A stretch of 64,000 bases of DNA from Luteolibacter flavescens. GTDB taxonomy: Bacteria; Verrucomicrobiota; Verrucomicrobiia; Verrucomicrobiales; Akkermansiaceae. Shown one piece after another: positions 27,295 through 40,466 of the stretch (within the stretch, counting starts at the first letter, position 1; the number at the start of each line of letters is the position of its first letter). A program made the translations under genes and the position numbers. The DNA lies in NCBI RefSeq assembly GCF_025950085.1, contig NZ_JAPDDS010000001.1, positions 496,001 to 560,000 of the forward strand, written 5' to 3'. The notes below the pieces were generated by a model. That model was not told the DNA's origin. It saw only the letters and a program-made list of their open reading frames with translations, and searched no databases.

Positions 27295-27930
27295 TCACTT
27301 CGCAGCAGCGGCCTTGCCAGCGTTGTAGCTGTTGATGAGGCAGCGGTAGTTCGGCAGGTGATTCGAGAACAAGGTGCCGAGGCCTTCGACATCATTCCGC
27401 CAGTCGCGGTGCAACTCGCAGGCCACGCCGAACCAAGTCATCAACTGCGCACCTGCGGCCTCCATGCGGGACCATGCCGCCTGACGGGTCGTTTGATTGA
27501 AAGTGCCCGATGCATCGGCGACCACGAAGACCTCGTAGCCCTCCTCCAGCGCGGACAGCGCGGGGAAAGCGACACAGACCTCGGTGACGATGCCGGCGAT
27601 GAGCAGTTGTTTCTTTCCCGTGGCCTTCACGGCATTCACGAAGTCCTCGTTGTCCCAGGCATTGATGTTTCCCGGGCGCGCGATGTAGGGAGCATCGGGA
27701 AACTGGGCCTTGAGTTCCGGCACGAGCGGGCCGTTCGGGCCGTCCTCGAAGCTGGTGGTCAGGATGGTCGGGAGCTTGAAGTATTCGGCGATGTCGCCCA
27801 GCGCGAGGACGTTGTTCTTGAAGTCATCCGGCGAGAAGTCCTGCACCAGGTTGGTCAGGCCGGTCTGGTGATCGACGAGGAGCACTGCGACGTCGTTCTT
27901 GTCCAGGCGGCGGTATTGGAAGTTGCTCAT
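27295..27930 (-). CDS. Isochorismatase-family hydrolase (YcaC-like)
   Basis: The 211-residue cysteine hydrolase has the catalytic Asp in VDHQTGL, and the Cys in GIVTEVCVAFPALSALEEGY with the usual cis-peptide Val-Thr before it. It is close to the YcaC group, whose substrate is unknown. ATG 27930 (MSNFQYRRLDKND) matches the normal N-terminus of this group. It is divergent from the carboxylesterase gene across a 202-base gap. Confidence 0.88.
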   Translation of the reverse strand: MSNFQYRRLDKNDVAVLLVDHQTGLTNLVQDFSPDDFKNNVLALGDIAEYFKLPTILTTSFEDGPNGPLVPELKAQFPDAPYIARPGNINAWDNEDFVNAVKATGKKQLLIAGIVTEVCVAFPALSALEEGYEVFVVADASGTFNQTTRQAAWSRMEAAGAQLMTWFGVACELHRDWRNDVEGLGTLFSNHLPNYRCLINSYNAGKAAAAK

Positions 27931-28132
27931 GGTAGTAGTTGTTGTTGGGTTGGCTGCCCGTCGTGGGCTCACGGCATCGGCAGCTTCTTCCTTGATATCA
28001 CTCCGACTCATTTCGTGGAAATGCCATCGGGACATGCTGAGCATGCACACGCTACCGGGGCCTTCGCATTGTTGAGAAATTGCTGTAACCTTCCACAACT
28101 TGCCGACGAATAGCCTCTGACAAACACGCTCC

Positions 28133-29692
28133 ATGAAATCCCTGGTCATGCCTTTTTCCGGGAAGGCGGCATTGCTCGCCCTCCTCATTGCTCCCCTTTC
28201 CTCACTCGCGGACGAAGGGAAGGATGTGCCAGCGCTTCAGGTGAGGGTCACCGGGGGAACGATCGAGGGGAGCACCGGCACCGACGCCTCGGTGCGGGCT
28301 TTCAAGGGCATTCCTTTCGCGAAGCCTCCGGTGGGCGAGCTGCGCTGGAAGGCACCGCAACCAGCCGAGGCGTGGGACGGAGTGAAGAAGGCCACGACGT
28401 ATGCACCGGGGCCGATCCAGGAGAGCGTGCTGAACCTGATGCTGGGCGCGCCGACGGATTTCTCCGAGGACTGCCTCTATCTGAATGTCTGGACGCCCGC
28501 GAAATCTGCGGGCGAGCGCCTGCCGGTGATGTATTGGATTCACGGCGGTGCCTTCGCGATGGGCTCCACCTCCACCCCGATCTACGATGGCAGCCAGCTC
28601 ACGAAAAGGGGCGTGGTGGTCGTCTCCGTGGGATACCGGCTCGGAGCATTCGGCTTCCTCGCGCATCCGGAGCTGACGAAGGAGGGCGGCAAGGGAAACT
28701 TCGGGCTGCTCGATCAGATCGCGGGGCTGAAATGGGTGCGGGAGAACATCGCCGCATTCGGAGGTGATCCCGGCTGCGTGACCATTTTCGGCGAGTCGGC
28801 TGGCTCGGTATCGGTCGGCCTGCTGGCGACCTCGCCAAAGGCAAAGGACCTCTTCCACCGGGTGATCGCCCAGAGCGGCTCATCGTTCTCCCCGCCGAAA
28901 ACGGCGAACGAAGCAGGCCACTTCGTCCCGACTCTCCAGCTCGCCGAAGTCGAGGGCGTGAAGTTTTTGGAGAAGCTCGGCGCGAAGGACATCGCCGCAG
29001 CACGCGCGCTCCCCGCGAAAAAAGTCCTGAAGGGCGGCTTTGCCCCCATGCCGTGCATTGATGCCGATGTCGTGCCGATGGACTCACACACGGCTTTTCT
29101 CCGTGGCGAATTCAATGACACGCCCGTGATGACGGGCAGCAATTCCGACGATGGCGGGATGTTTGCGCTCGCGACCACGCCGGGGAGATTCCGCGAGACG
29201 GCCGCCACCTTCGGCGAGCACGCGGACAAGATCCTCGCTGCCTACCCGCACGCGAAATGGAGCGAGTCATCGCGCGCCGGAAAGGATGCCATCCGTGACA
29301 TCTGCTTCGCGTGGCCCGCGTGGACCTGGGCACGGCTCCAATCTGCCCACGGGAAAAACAAGGCATTCCTCTACTACTACGATCATCGTAATTCGCCGGA
29401 CAAGGGTGCCGACCACGGGGCGGAGATCGCCTACATCTTCGGGAATGTCGCCCGCTCAAAGCCCGCGGACCGGGCGATGAGCGACCTCGTGAGCAGCTAC
29501 TGGGTGAACTTCGCGAAGACCGGCGACCCCAATGGCCCGGGCTTGCCGGAGTGGACCGCCTTCACGGGCAAGAGCGGCAAGGCGATGGATCTCGATGCCC
29601 AGCCGGGGATGCACCCGGTGCCGAACCTGGAACAGCTCAAGGTCTGGGACGCATACTACGAGTCGTGCCGCGAGAAGGCGCAGGCTCCGTAA
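28133..29692 (+). CDS. Secreted carboxylesterase type B
   Basis: The 519-residue product has a signal peptide and the alpha/beta hydrolase fold of type-B carboxylesterases. It shows AFKGIPFAKPPVGELRW (57-72), the second signature EDCLYLNVW (112-120), the oxyanion hole HGGAF, and the nucleophile elbow GESAGS with Ser222. The later catalytic His is probably in DHGAEIAYIFGN. It probably hydrolyses ester substrates outside the cytoplasm. A hairpin terminator follows at once. Confidence 0.92.
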   Translation: MKSLVMPFSGKAALLALLIAPLSSLADEGKDVPALQVRVTGGTIEGSTGTDASVRAFKGIPFAKPPVGELRWKAPQPAEAWDGVKKATTYAPGPIQESVLNLMLGAPTDFSEDCLYLNVWTPAKSAGERLPVMYWIHGGAFAMGSTSTPIYDGSQLTKRGVVVVSVGYRLGAFGFLAHPELTKEGGKGNFGLLDQIAGLKWVRENIAAFGGDPGCVTIFGESAGSVSVGLLATSPKAKDLFHRVIAQSGSSFSPPKTANEAGHFVPTLQLAEVEGVKFLEKLGAKDIAAARALPAKKVLKGGFAPMPCIDADVVPMDSHTAFLRGEFNDTPVMTGSNSDDGGMFALATTPGRFRETAATFGEHADKILAAYPHAKWSESSRAGKDAIRDICFAWPAWTWARLQSAHGKNKAFLYYYDHRNSPDKGADHGAEIAYIFGNVARSKPADRAMSDLVSSYWVNFAKTGDPNGPGLPEWTAFTGKSGKAMDLDAQPGMHPVPNLEQLKVWDAYYESCREKAQAP

Positions 29693-29696
29693 AAGG

Positions 29697-29744
29697 AAAA
29701 TGCCGCAGCAAGCTCCGAGATCCGGAACCGCTGCGGCATTTTTT
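29697..29744. terminator. Bidirectional terminator between the carboxylesterase and ROK genes
   Basis: Stem TGCCGCAGC (29701-29709) pairs with GCTGCGGCA (29730-29738). It is flanked by AAAA on the left and TTTTTT on the right, so it can end transcription from both converging genes. Confidence 0.85.
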
Positions 29745-29758
29745 CAAAGCAAAGCCGG

Positions 29759-30796
29759 TCAGGACGCCTCGCGTGCAATGTGGCGGGCGACCAGCGCCGC
29801 ACCCACTGCCTGCGAAAGCTCGCCAAGCGTCGCAGGGACGATGCGCAGCGTGGTGCGCTGGGTCGGCCAGAGATACTTCAGCGCGGTCTCGCGGATGCCA
29901 CCGAGGTAGCGCTCGCGGAATTCCACCGTGGTCGCATCCGGGTCGATGAGTCCTCCGCCGACAACAAAGCAACCGGGGTCCACCGCCATGGAAAGCTCGG
30001 CCACCAGCAGGCCCATCGCCTTTGCCTGGAGGTCGAAAAGCTCGAGCGCCAGAGCGTCGCCATCCTGGGCGAGGCCGCGCAGCTTCAGCACGCGCTCCTT
30101 CTTCCCGAGCGACGGATCCGCCAGCACGTGACCCGGGTAGCGAGGCAAGGCGCGCTCCAGCAGGCCCGGCAGACCGGCGAGGCTGGTATACATCTCGTAG
30201 CATCCCCAGTCGCGACCGCAGCCGCAGGTCAGCGCGTCCACACCCAGCAGATGCAGCGGCGCGGCGAGGTGGCCCGCCTCCATGCCGGCCAAAGTATCGC
30301 CATCCAGCGGCAGGCCGGAGGCATCGACATAGGCACCACCCAGACCGGAGCCGGGAGCCAGCATCACCACACTGCACTCATCTGTGCCGCGGGCACGATG
30401 CGCCTCGGCGACACCGCCGAGATTCCCGTCATTGCCCAGCGCCAGCGGCAGTATGCGGCCGGACTCGCGCTCCAGGGCGACGCGGAGATCGTGCTCCACG
30501 TTCCAGCCGTCGAATTCGGCAGGGAGATTCGGCGAGGTATCCAGCACACCGTAGCTGCGGCGCGGGCCGGGGACGGCGAGGCCGACACCCTCCACCTGCG
30601 ACCACTCCAGCCCGTGCTGGGCGAGGAATTCGTTGATCGCGCCGATCCATGCCGCGATCACCGCCGCCGGGCCTCCTTCCGAGGAGGTGGGGCGCTGGAG
30701 CAGCTCGCTGGGGAAGATGGAGCCGTCGCTTTGCACCGCGGCGATCTTGGAGGTGGTGGCACCGCTATCGATGCCGATGAAAATTGGGTCGCTCAT
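29759..30796 (-). CDS. ROK-family sugar kinase
   Basis: The 345-residue product has an N-terminal phosphate motif FIGIDSGATTSKIAAV, LGNDGN, APGSGLGGAYVD, and the ROK zinc-type motif CGCGRDWGCYE. VVGGGLIDPD lies near the end. It probably phosphorylates a hexose or N-acetyl sugar; it lacks an N-terminal DNA-binding domain, so it is not a repressor. It is divergent from the LysR gene at 31018 and has no sugar transporter beside it. Confidence 0.88.
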   Translation of the reverse strand: MSDPIFIGIDSGATTSKIAAVQSDGSIFPSELLQRPTSSEGGPAAVIAAWIGAINEFLAQHGLEWSQVEGVGLAVPGPRRSYGVLDTSPNLPAEFDGWNVEHDLRVALERESGRILPLALGNDGNLGGVAEAHRARGTDECSVVMLAPGSGLGGAYVDASGLPLDGDTLAGMEAGHLAAPLHLLGVDALTCGCGRDWGCYEMYTSLAGLPGLLERALPRYPGHVLADPSLGKKERVLKLRGLAQDGDALALELFDLQAKAMGLLVAELSMAVDPGCFVVGGGLIDPDATTVEFRERYLGGIRETALKYLWPTQRTTLRIVPATLGELSQAVGAALVARHIAREAS

Positions 30797-31017
30797 GGGT
30801 AGTTAGATCGCGGCGAAGCTACGGAGCGGCCTTCCGGCAAACAAGCCCGCCGCTGAGGAATCTTGGCATCACGGCAAAACCCAGCCCCCGTTTGCCGGTT
30901 TTCCCCGGAACTCCACCACCCGGCCGGGGCCATCGTTTCCCGTGATGCCCCTGTTCCAAAAAGGCGATTGGGCGGATGCCGGGGAATCGTGGATAGTGCC
31001 GACGTCAACCCGCCGCC

Positions 31018-31974
31018 ATGGAACTCTATCAACTGCGCACCTTCCTCACGATCGCCGAAGAGGGAAACCTGACCCGCGCCGCGGAAAAGCTCTTCACCAG
31101 CCAGCCTGCCGTGAGCGCGCAGGTCAAGCAACTGGAGGAAGAACTGGGCGTGAAGCTCTTCGAGCGCAGCGCCCGCGGCATGGCGCTGACCCGGGAAGGC
31201 AAGATGCTACAGGAGAAGGCGCGGCGCATCGTGGAGGCGGCACGCGATTTCAAACACAGCGCCGAGAGCCTGCGGGAAACGGTCTCGGGCGAGCTTGTCT
31301 TCGGCCTGAACAACCGGCCGGAGGTGCTGAAGATCGTGGAAGTGCTCGGAGCCCTCACATCCGAACATCCCGAGCTGAACTACGATCTGGTCAATGGCAG
31401 CAGCGGGACGATCCTGGAAGGCATCGACGACGGTTCGATCTCCATCGGATTCTTCGAGGGCGTGTGCGAGTTCCCGCGGATCGAGTCGCATGTCCTGGAG
31501 CCCATCGAGCTCTGCATCGCCGCTCCTGCGGCTTGGGCGCGCGAGCTTTCCTCGCCGGATTGGAAGGTGCTGGAAACCAAGCCGTGGATCTTCGTGTCTC
31601 GGGCGTGCTCGTATTTCCGGGCGATCGAGTCAATCTGCAGCGACCAGGGGCTAAAGCTCCAGCAGCGCTTCCGCGTGGATGAATGCCTAACGGTGCTGAA
31701 TCTGGTGGCGGAAGGCCTCGGCCTCACCCTGGCGGCCCGCAATCACATCGAGGCACCGGAGTTCCAAGGACGCATCATCGCCCTGCCCCATTTCCAGACC
31801 ACGGTGAATCTCTCCATCGGCTACCTGCGGGAAAATGCCGACCGCCCCGCCGTCGCTGCGGCGCGTGATGTCGTCCTCGGATTGTGGAAAAACGATCTGG
31901 CGGCGCGGGATAGCTCAGTCACCCGAGGCCGGGGTATCCGCGCAGCGCGACCGAAGGGCCGCAGCCATCGCTGA
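31018..31974 (+). CDS. LysR-family transcriptional regulator
   Basis: The 318-residue product has an N-terminal winged helix MELYQLRTFLTIAEEGNLTR, then AAEKLFTSQPAVSAQVKQLE, followed by a periplasmic-binding-like effector domain. It is divergent from the ROK kinase gene and precedes a DUF2917 gene on the same strand. The start is well placed for the family. The target is unknown. Confidence 0.9.
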   Translation: MELYQLRTFLTIAEEGNLTRAAEKLFTSQPAVSAQVKQLEEELGVKLFERSARGMALTREGKMLQEKARRIVEAARDFKHSAESLRETVSGELVFGLNNRPEVLKIVEVLGALTSEHPELNYDLVNGSSGTILEGIDDGSISIGFFEGVCEFPRIESHVLEPIELCIAAPAAWARELSSPDWKVLETKPWIFVSRACSYFRAIESICSDQGLKLQQRFRVDECLTVLNLVAEGLGLTLAARNHIEAPEFQGRIIALPHFQTTVNLSIGYLRENADRPAVAAARDVVLGLWKNDLAARDSSVTRGRGIRAARPKGRSHR

Positions 31975-32052
31975 CCGAAAGACTGGTCCCGTTTCGCCCG
32001 GGAGAACCGTGCCCGGTTCCCCCGCCCTCAACCCTTCAATCATTCATTTCTC

Positions 32053-32343
32053 ATGAAGATCTCCCTGAAAAACCGGGCGGTCGTGTCGCTCGATCTTTCC
32101 ACCGGCGATCGGCTCAGGCTTGCCACGGATGCCGGCACCGCTTGGGTGACCATGGAAGGCCGTGCCGATGACTTGGCACTGACCGCCTCGCAGGCACTCG
32201 CTTTCTCAGGCCCTGGTCGTCTCGTCATCGAGGCGATTGATGGCGGGATGACCATCCACGCAACCAGGACGACCCATCGTCCAGTCACGGAAGGGACGAC
32301 CGCGGCCCTCCCCCACACCCGCCAGGATCTGGCGAGGCGGTGA
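32053..32343 (+). CDS. Small DUF2917-like protein
   Basis: The 96-residue product contains LSTGDRLRLATDAGTAWVTM, ALTASQALAFSGPGRLVIEA and a basic tail, a layout like the cupin-like DUF2917 proteins. The function of the family is unknown. It lies 78 bases after the LysR gene and may be cotranscribed with it. Confidence 0.65.
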   Translation: MKISLKNRAVVSLDLSTGDRLRLATDAGTAWVTMEGRADDLALTASQALAFSGPGRLVIEAIDGGMTIHATRTTHRPVTEGTTAALPHTRQDLARR

Positions 32344-32362
32344 GGGATATCATGGATCGTAA

Positions 32363-34105
32363 TTACATCCGCTCCGGGCAGCGGATGCCGAGCAGGCCGA
32401 GACCCGTGCTGAGCACGCGGCTGGTCAGCTCGCAGAGCGCGAGGCGGCTGGAGCGGACGGGCTCATCCGCCTTGAGCACCGGGCAGGCCTCGAAAAAGGA
32501 GTGGAAGGCACGGGCCAGCTCCAGGAGGTAATTCGTTAGCAGGTTCGGACGATGGTCGTCGAGCACCTGCGGCAACACTTCGCCGAAGCGGGCGAGGAGA
32601 CGCGAGAGGTGGACTTCCGCGTCCTCCGCCAGATGAAGCTCCACGCCCGTCGCCTCGAAGGGGCCATCGAGCTTGCGGAAGATCGAGCGGATGCGCACAT
32701 GGCTGTATTGGAGATACGGTGCGGTGTCGCCTTGAAGCGCAAGCATCCGATCCCAAGCGAACACGTAGTCGGTCAGGCGGTTCTGCGAGAGCTCGGCGAA
32801 CTTCACCGCGCCGATACCGACGATCTCGGCGACCTCCTTTGCCTCGTCTGCCGGCAGGTCCGGGTTCTTCTCCGCGATGGCCGCGGCGGCGCGCTCGACC
32901 GCTTCGCCGAGCACTTCGATGAGGCCGACGTTTTCGCCGGAGCGCGTCCGCATCAGCTTGCGGTCCTCGCCGAGAATAGAGCCGAAGGCGATGTGGCGGA
33001 ATTCCCCCTTCTTCCCCCAGCGGTGGGCGGCGTCGAAGATCTGGCGGAAATGGAGCTGCTGCGGGACGCCGACGACATACCAGATCTCGTCCGCTTTCCA
33101 CTCGTCCACACGGTATTCCAGCGTGGCGAGGTCGGTGGTGGCATAGAGGAATCCGCCGTCGCCCTTGCGGATGATCGAGGGATTGTCCGTCCAGCCTTCC
33201 TCGCGGTGGATCTTGAAGGGGTCCTGCTCCGGAGCCTTGGTCTCGTCGGAGAAAATGCAGACAGCTCCCTCGCTGACGCGTGCGAGGCCCTTTTCCAGGA
33301 ACTCCTCGACGAGACTCGGGAGGCGGTCATTGAAATAGCTCTCGCCCAGCCAGTGGTCGAAGTGGACGTCGAGGCGGTCGTAGATCTTCTGCAGGCCGGC
33401 CTTCGAGACATCGATGCAGCGCTGCCAGATGGCGAGGTTCTCGGCGTCCCCGGCCTGGAGCTTCACCAGCTCGGCCTTGCAGGTATCCAGCACTCCCGGC
33501 TGTTCCTTCGTGGCATTCACCTCGCGATAGACCCGCAGCAGCTCGGCGATGGGATCTGCGGCGAGCGCATCTTCGTTCAGAAGCGTCTTCCAGCCGTGGA
33601 GGATCATGCCGAATTGCGTGCCCCAGTCGCCGATGTGGTTGTCGGTGATGACCTTGAAGCCGAGGAATCGGGAAATGCGGGCCAGCGAGTCGCCGATGAT
33701 GGTCGAGCGGATGTGACCGACGTGCATGGGCTTCGCGACGTTCGGCGCGGAGAAATCCACGACTACCGTCTTGCCCGCGCCGATGTCCGGCACGCCGAGA
33801 CGGGTGTCGGCAAGCTGGGCCTGCGCGCGTGCGGCGAACGTCGCCGGGCTGATCTTGAAATTGATGAAGCCGGGTCCGGCAATGTCCGCCGTGCCGAGGT
33901 CGCCGAGATCAATGGCGTCGATCACCTGCTGGGCCAGCGCGCGCGGGTTCGTCTTGCGCTGCTTGGCCTGTGCCATGGCGGCATTGCTCTGGTAGTCGCC
34001 GAAGCGCAGGTCGGCAGCGGCCACCACGGGCGCATCGACGGATTCACCGAGCACCTGCTGGAAGGCGGCGGACAGGCGGGATTCGAGGTCCTGGATCAGG
34101 GTCAT
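32363..34105 (-). CDS. argS: Arginyl-tRNA synthetase
   Basis: The 580-residue class-I synthetase charges tRNA-Arg. It has the N-terminal additional domain, the HIGH-type motif HVGH (128-131) in the context NVAKPMHVGHIRSTIIGD, the MRTRSGENV region that replaces KMSKS, and a C-terminal DALR anticodon-binding domain (from about residue 460) ending SRVLSTGLGLLGIRCPERM. Length is normal for the family. It is convergent with the DUF2917 gene and follows the PTS IIA gene on the same strand. Confidence 0.96.
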   Translation of the reverse strand: MTLIQDLESRLSAAFQQVLGESVDAPVVAAADLRFGDYQSNAAMAQAKQRKTNPRALAQQVIDAIDLGDLGTADIAGPGFINFKISPATFAARAQAQLADTRLGVPDIGAGKTVVVDFSAPNVAKPMHVGHIRSTIIGDSLARISRFLGFKVITDNHIGDWGTQFGMILHGWKTLLNEDALAADPIAELLRVYREVNATKEQPGVLDTCKAELVKLQAGDAENLAIWQRCIDVSKAGLQKIYDRLDVHFDHWLGESYFNDRLPSLVEEFLEKGLARVSEGAVCIFSDETKAPEQDPFKIHREEGWTDNPSIIRKGDGGFLYATTDLATLEYRVDEWKADEIWYVVGVPQQLHFRQIFDAAHRWGKKGEFRHIAFGSILGEDRKLMRTRSGENVGLIEVLGEAVERAAAAIAEKNPDLPADEAKEVAEIVGIGAVKFAELSQNRLTDYVFAWDRMLALQGDTAPYLQYSHVRIRSIFRKLDGPFEATGVELHLAEDAEVHLSRLLARFGEVLPQVLDDHRPNLLTNYLLELARAFHSFFEACPVLKADEPVRSSRLALCELTSRVLSTGLGLLGIRCPERM

Positions 34106-34322
34106 GGGAAAGAGATGTGGGATTCACCGCCAAGACGCCCGGGACGCCAAGTGCAGAGTGAGCCGGGGTGCGGGATGCATACGAAAGAGTCGGGACGAGC
34201 GGAAACGGGGCCCGGGCAGGGTCCGCCGGATCAAATCCGCGGCGAGACCGGGAAAAATCCCCGATTCAAGGAGGAAGAGCGGGCGCAGTAGAGGCAGCAG
34301 CCAAGGGGCCACGCAGACCGGA

Positions 34323-34802
34323 TCACGCCAAGCCTGCGGCCTTTGGCGGCTTGCCAGCGAAGATATCGAGGATCTCCTGATGGCAGCCTGCCTCGCCAAG
34401 TCGTCGTCGGATCTCGGCATTCGTGAACATCTTCGCGATCGCGGCGAGGGTCTGGAGATGGAGGTGGTAGTCCTTCTTCGGCACCAAAAAGAGGATCACG
34501 AAGTGGACCGGCTTGCCATCCAGCGCCTCGAAATCGATGCCCGACTTCGAACGGCCGAAGATGGTGATCACCTTGTCCAGCTTGTCCGAGAAGGCATGGG
34601 GGATGGCAACGCCATGGCCGACTCCGGTGCTGACCTGCTCCTCGCGGATCTTCAGGGCGGCGAGGACTTCCTCGCGCATCTCGGCAGGGAGCGCACCACA
34701 GGAGACCAAACGGTCGATCAACTCCACGATGGCGGGCCAATGCTCCCCGGAATTCATCTCAAGGATGATGCGTTCGGGATTGAGCAGATTGGCCAACTTC
34801 AT
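34323..34802 (-). CDS. PTS IIA domain protein (PtsN/fructose-IIA type)
   Basis: The 159-residue product has the phospho-accepting His69 in GVGHGVAIPH and the LFLVPKKDYHLHLQTLAAIAK block of EIIA-Ntr/Fru proteins. No sugar-specific IIB or IIC genes are nearby, so a regulatory (PtsN-like) role is likelier than transport. The frame has a clear ATG and a moderate gap to argS downstream. Confidence 0.88.
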   Translation of the reverse strand: MKLANLLNPERIILEMNSGEHWPAIVELIDRLVSCGALPAEMREEVLAALKIREEQVSTGVGHGVAIPHAFSDKLDKVITIFGRSKSGIDFEALDGKPVHFVILFLVPKKDYHLHLQTLAAIAKMFTNAEIRRRLGEAGCHQEILDIFAGKPPKAAGLA

Positions 34803-34939
34803 GCGTTTTCGATTCTTGGTAAGGTGGTTTGCTCGCCGGAGGGGGCGTCGGAGGTAACGAGGCGGCTAAGGATTTGCAAGCGGATTTCGGGCCGGGTTCC
34901 TGCGTTCCGCGTGCGGGATTGGCGCTTGCGGAGCCCGCC

Positions 34940-35458
34940 ATGCCCTCCCTAGCCTCCCCGCTCATGAGGTGGATCTCGCGCGGACTGATGGTCGTAGGAA
35001 CGATGGTACTCTGCCAATGCGCAGGATCGATGGGGGCCGGCAACATGGGCGGGCCCACGGTCGAGGAACGCAAGGCGGCCATCGCCAGCGAGCCCAGCGG
35101 GGACTTTTTCTACGGTCGCCGCTACTATATCGAGAAGACCCGCTTCTGGGGATATGTGAAGCGTCCCCGCCAATCCTGGGACAAGGCGAAGCTGGCGATC
35201 ATCCGCGAGGACAAGAAGCGCCAGCCTGACCGCCTGCCTGAAAACGGCCCGCAGGGTGCCCGCTACGGCTACGACCACAATTTCGAGTATCGCCTGAACG
35301 GCTACTTCACCGGCAAGGAAGCCTACGACCCGAACAGCAACCAATTCCTCCCGGAATTCATGCTGACGGGCTATGAGGTGGTGAACCGGAATCCAGGCTG
35401 GCTCTTCCGCCCGGACGACAAGTATGATCCCTACCGGATCACGGTTTATCCCAGATAA
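34940..35458 (+). CDS. Lipoprotein of unknown function
   Basis: The 172-residue product has a signal sequence ending in a lipobox (LCQC, lipidated Cys27). The mature part is rich in Tyr/Arg/Asp (for example GDFFYGRRYYIEKTRFWGY and PDDKYDPYRITVYPR) and shows no known domain. GGAG seven bases upstream supports ATG 34940 over ATG 34964. It is probably anchored to the outer membrane, and is transcribed with the next three genes in the same direction. Confidence 0.7.
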   Translation: MPSLASPLMRWISRGLMVVGTMVLCQCAGSMGAGNMGGPTVEERKAAIASEPSGDFFYGRRYYIEKTRFWGYVKRPRQSWDKAKLAIIREDKKRQPDRLPENGPQGARYGYDHNFEYRLNGYFTGKEAYDPNSNQFLPEFMLTGYEVVNRNPGWLFRPDDKYDPYRITVYPR

Positions 35459-35470
35459 AGCCCCCTCCCC

Positions 35471-36541
35471 ATGAAGAAGCCCCCCCGCGACGGACTCGGT
35501 CATCAGACAGTGAATTCCAGCGGGGGGAAGTATCGTTCGGGGTCCTCGCCCCGGGCGCAGGATGGGCTCGGCTTTCAGTCTCCCGGCCGAAGGAATAGCC
35601 GGGAGACTGGATTGGGCTCTGCGCCAAGGATCGGCCACGTCCACCGCTCGGTGAAGAACCGGCGGGAGCGCGTGAAGGTCCGATATGTGACTGCGGCGAT
35701 GATGTGCCTTTGCGGTGGCGCTTTCCTGCTCTTCGGAGCCGGAGTGGCGGCGGCCATCCTGTGGTGGAACGGGGATCTGGGCGGCAGCGGTCGGCAAGAA
35801 AAGTCGGCCCACGTCGCGAACAGCATTCCGGAGCATGGCAGTGTTTCCACGACATCAGTTGAATCCGACGAGCTGGTGAAGATCGTCACGGACTTCCTGG
35901 CAGCACGCACGACGCAGGATCTGGCACCCCTCGTGCGGGGAAGCAGCCTCCGCCCGGAAGAGATCGCGGCCCGCCTGGCAACGCTGGAAGCCGATGACGG
36001 GAAAGTAAGCAGGGTCAGCTACATGCGGCCGATCGACAGCCGCGCGGCCCGGCTTGAGAGCGTGATCGTCACCTTCGAGGGCGGAGGGAATCGCATCGCC
36101 CTGCTTGCTCCCGATGCGGACGGACACTGGCGCGTGGATTTCGACGCCTTCGTCCGGCACGTCCATCCGTCGTGGGACAAGATTCTCGCCGGGACTGCCG
36201 GGGAATCCACAGTGCGTGTGAAGGTCGTCCCGGACAGCTACTACAATGGCATCTACCGCGACGACAAGGCATGGGCCTGCTTTGCCCTGCTCTCGCCCGA
36301 TCAGGGGACCGTGATGCTCGGCTATGTGACGCGGGGAACTCCCCAGTATGAGGCGCTGGCAAGCTCGATGAACCGGGCAGAGAGACGGGCACAAGGCGGA
36401 GCCCTGCGCATGACCCTGATGATCCGTCACACCGAGGGTGCCGAGGCGCGGCAATTTGAAATCACCCGCGTGCTCTCCGACGAATGGGCGCTCGGAGACC
36501 AACCGCTGGACGACATGCTGGCCAAGCCCGGCATGAAGTAA
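35471..36541 (+). CDS. Single-pass membrane protein of unknown function
   Basis: The 356-residue product has a Ser/Arg/Gly-rich N-terminal tail of about 70 residues, then one transmembrane segment (about 73-98, AAMMCLCGGAFLLFGAGVAA). The extracytoplasmic domain runs from about 120, with SDELVKIVTDFLAARTTQDL and NGIYRDDKAWACFALLSP. No family is recognised. It starts 12 bases after the lipoprotein gene and is followed by lepB, so it is probably an envelope operon member. Confidence 0.65.
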   Translation: MKKPPRDGLGHQTVNSSGGKYRSGSSPRAQDGLGFQSPGRRNSRETGLGSAPRIGHVHRSVKNRRERVKVRYVTAAMMCLCGGAFLLFGAGVAAAILWWNGDLGGSGRQEKSAHVANSIPEHGSVSTTSVESDELVKIVTDFLAARTTQDLAPLVRGSSLRPEEIAARLATLEADDGKVSRVSYMRPIDSRAARLESVIVTFEGGGNRIALLAPDADGHWRVDFDAFVRHVHPSWDKILAGTAGESTVRVKVVPDSYYNGIYRDDKAWACFALLSPDQGTVMLGYVTRGTPQYEALASSMNRAERRAQGGALRMTLMIRHTEGAEARQFEITRVLSDEWALGDQPLDDMLAKPGMK

Positions 36542-36591
36542 CAGCCAGCACCCGGAATCGCCGCCCTTGGGACGACTGAAGCCGCCATATC

Positions 36592-40163
<3,572 letters not shown>

Positions 40164-40466
40164 TCACGGCTTCCGGCGTTTCCCGCGGAAGCGCACGCCT
40201 TCCAGCGTGAGCTTGCCCACCAGGGCACCGTCGAAATCCCGGCTGCTGACTTGGAGCGAGGCATCCACCCCGAGGACTGATCGATTCAGAACCTCAACCC
40301 GGTCCGACGCCTCCACACCTGCAAGATACGGAGGGGACAGATCGGTGAAGCGCACCGTCACTACGTTCGGATAACGGCGCGCGTTGTAATTCCCGATGAA
40401 GGCGATCTCCAGCGAGATCCGGTCGGGGCCAATCACTTCGACAATCTGGCCCCGTACACGATCCAT
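40164..40466 (-). CDS. Small hypothetical protein, possibly beta-rich
   Basis: The 100-residue product has short strands (GQIVEVIGPDRISLEIAFIG, VVTVRFTDL) and a very basic end (RFRGKRRKP), a pattern seen in OB-like small folds. No family is assigned. The start overlaps the stop of the upstream cytochrome gene by one base (TGATG), so it is coupled to it. It is convergent with ligA. Confidence 0.5.
   Translation of the reverse strand: MDRVRGQIVEVIGPDRISLEIAFIGNYNARRYPNVVTVRFTDLSPPYLAGVEASDRVEVLNRSVLGVDASLQVSSRDFDGALVGKLTLEGVRFRGKRRKP

Noticed and set aside
28033-28045. Palindrome CATGCT-G-AGCATG between the isochorismatase-type and carboxylesterase genes
   Set aside because: It is short and contains a common six-mer; no adjoining regulator gene makes it more than chance.
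32552-34291. A 579-codon open frame antisense to argS
   Set aside because: The argS reading frame has the HVGH motif and normal length; the opposite frame has no domain.
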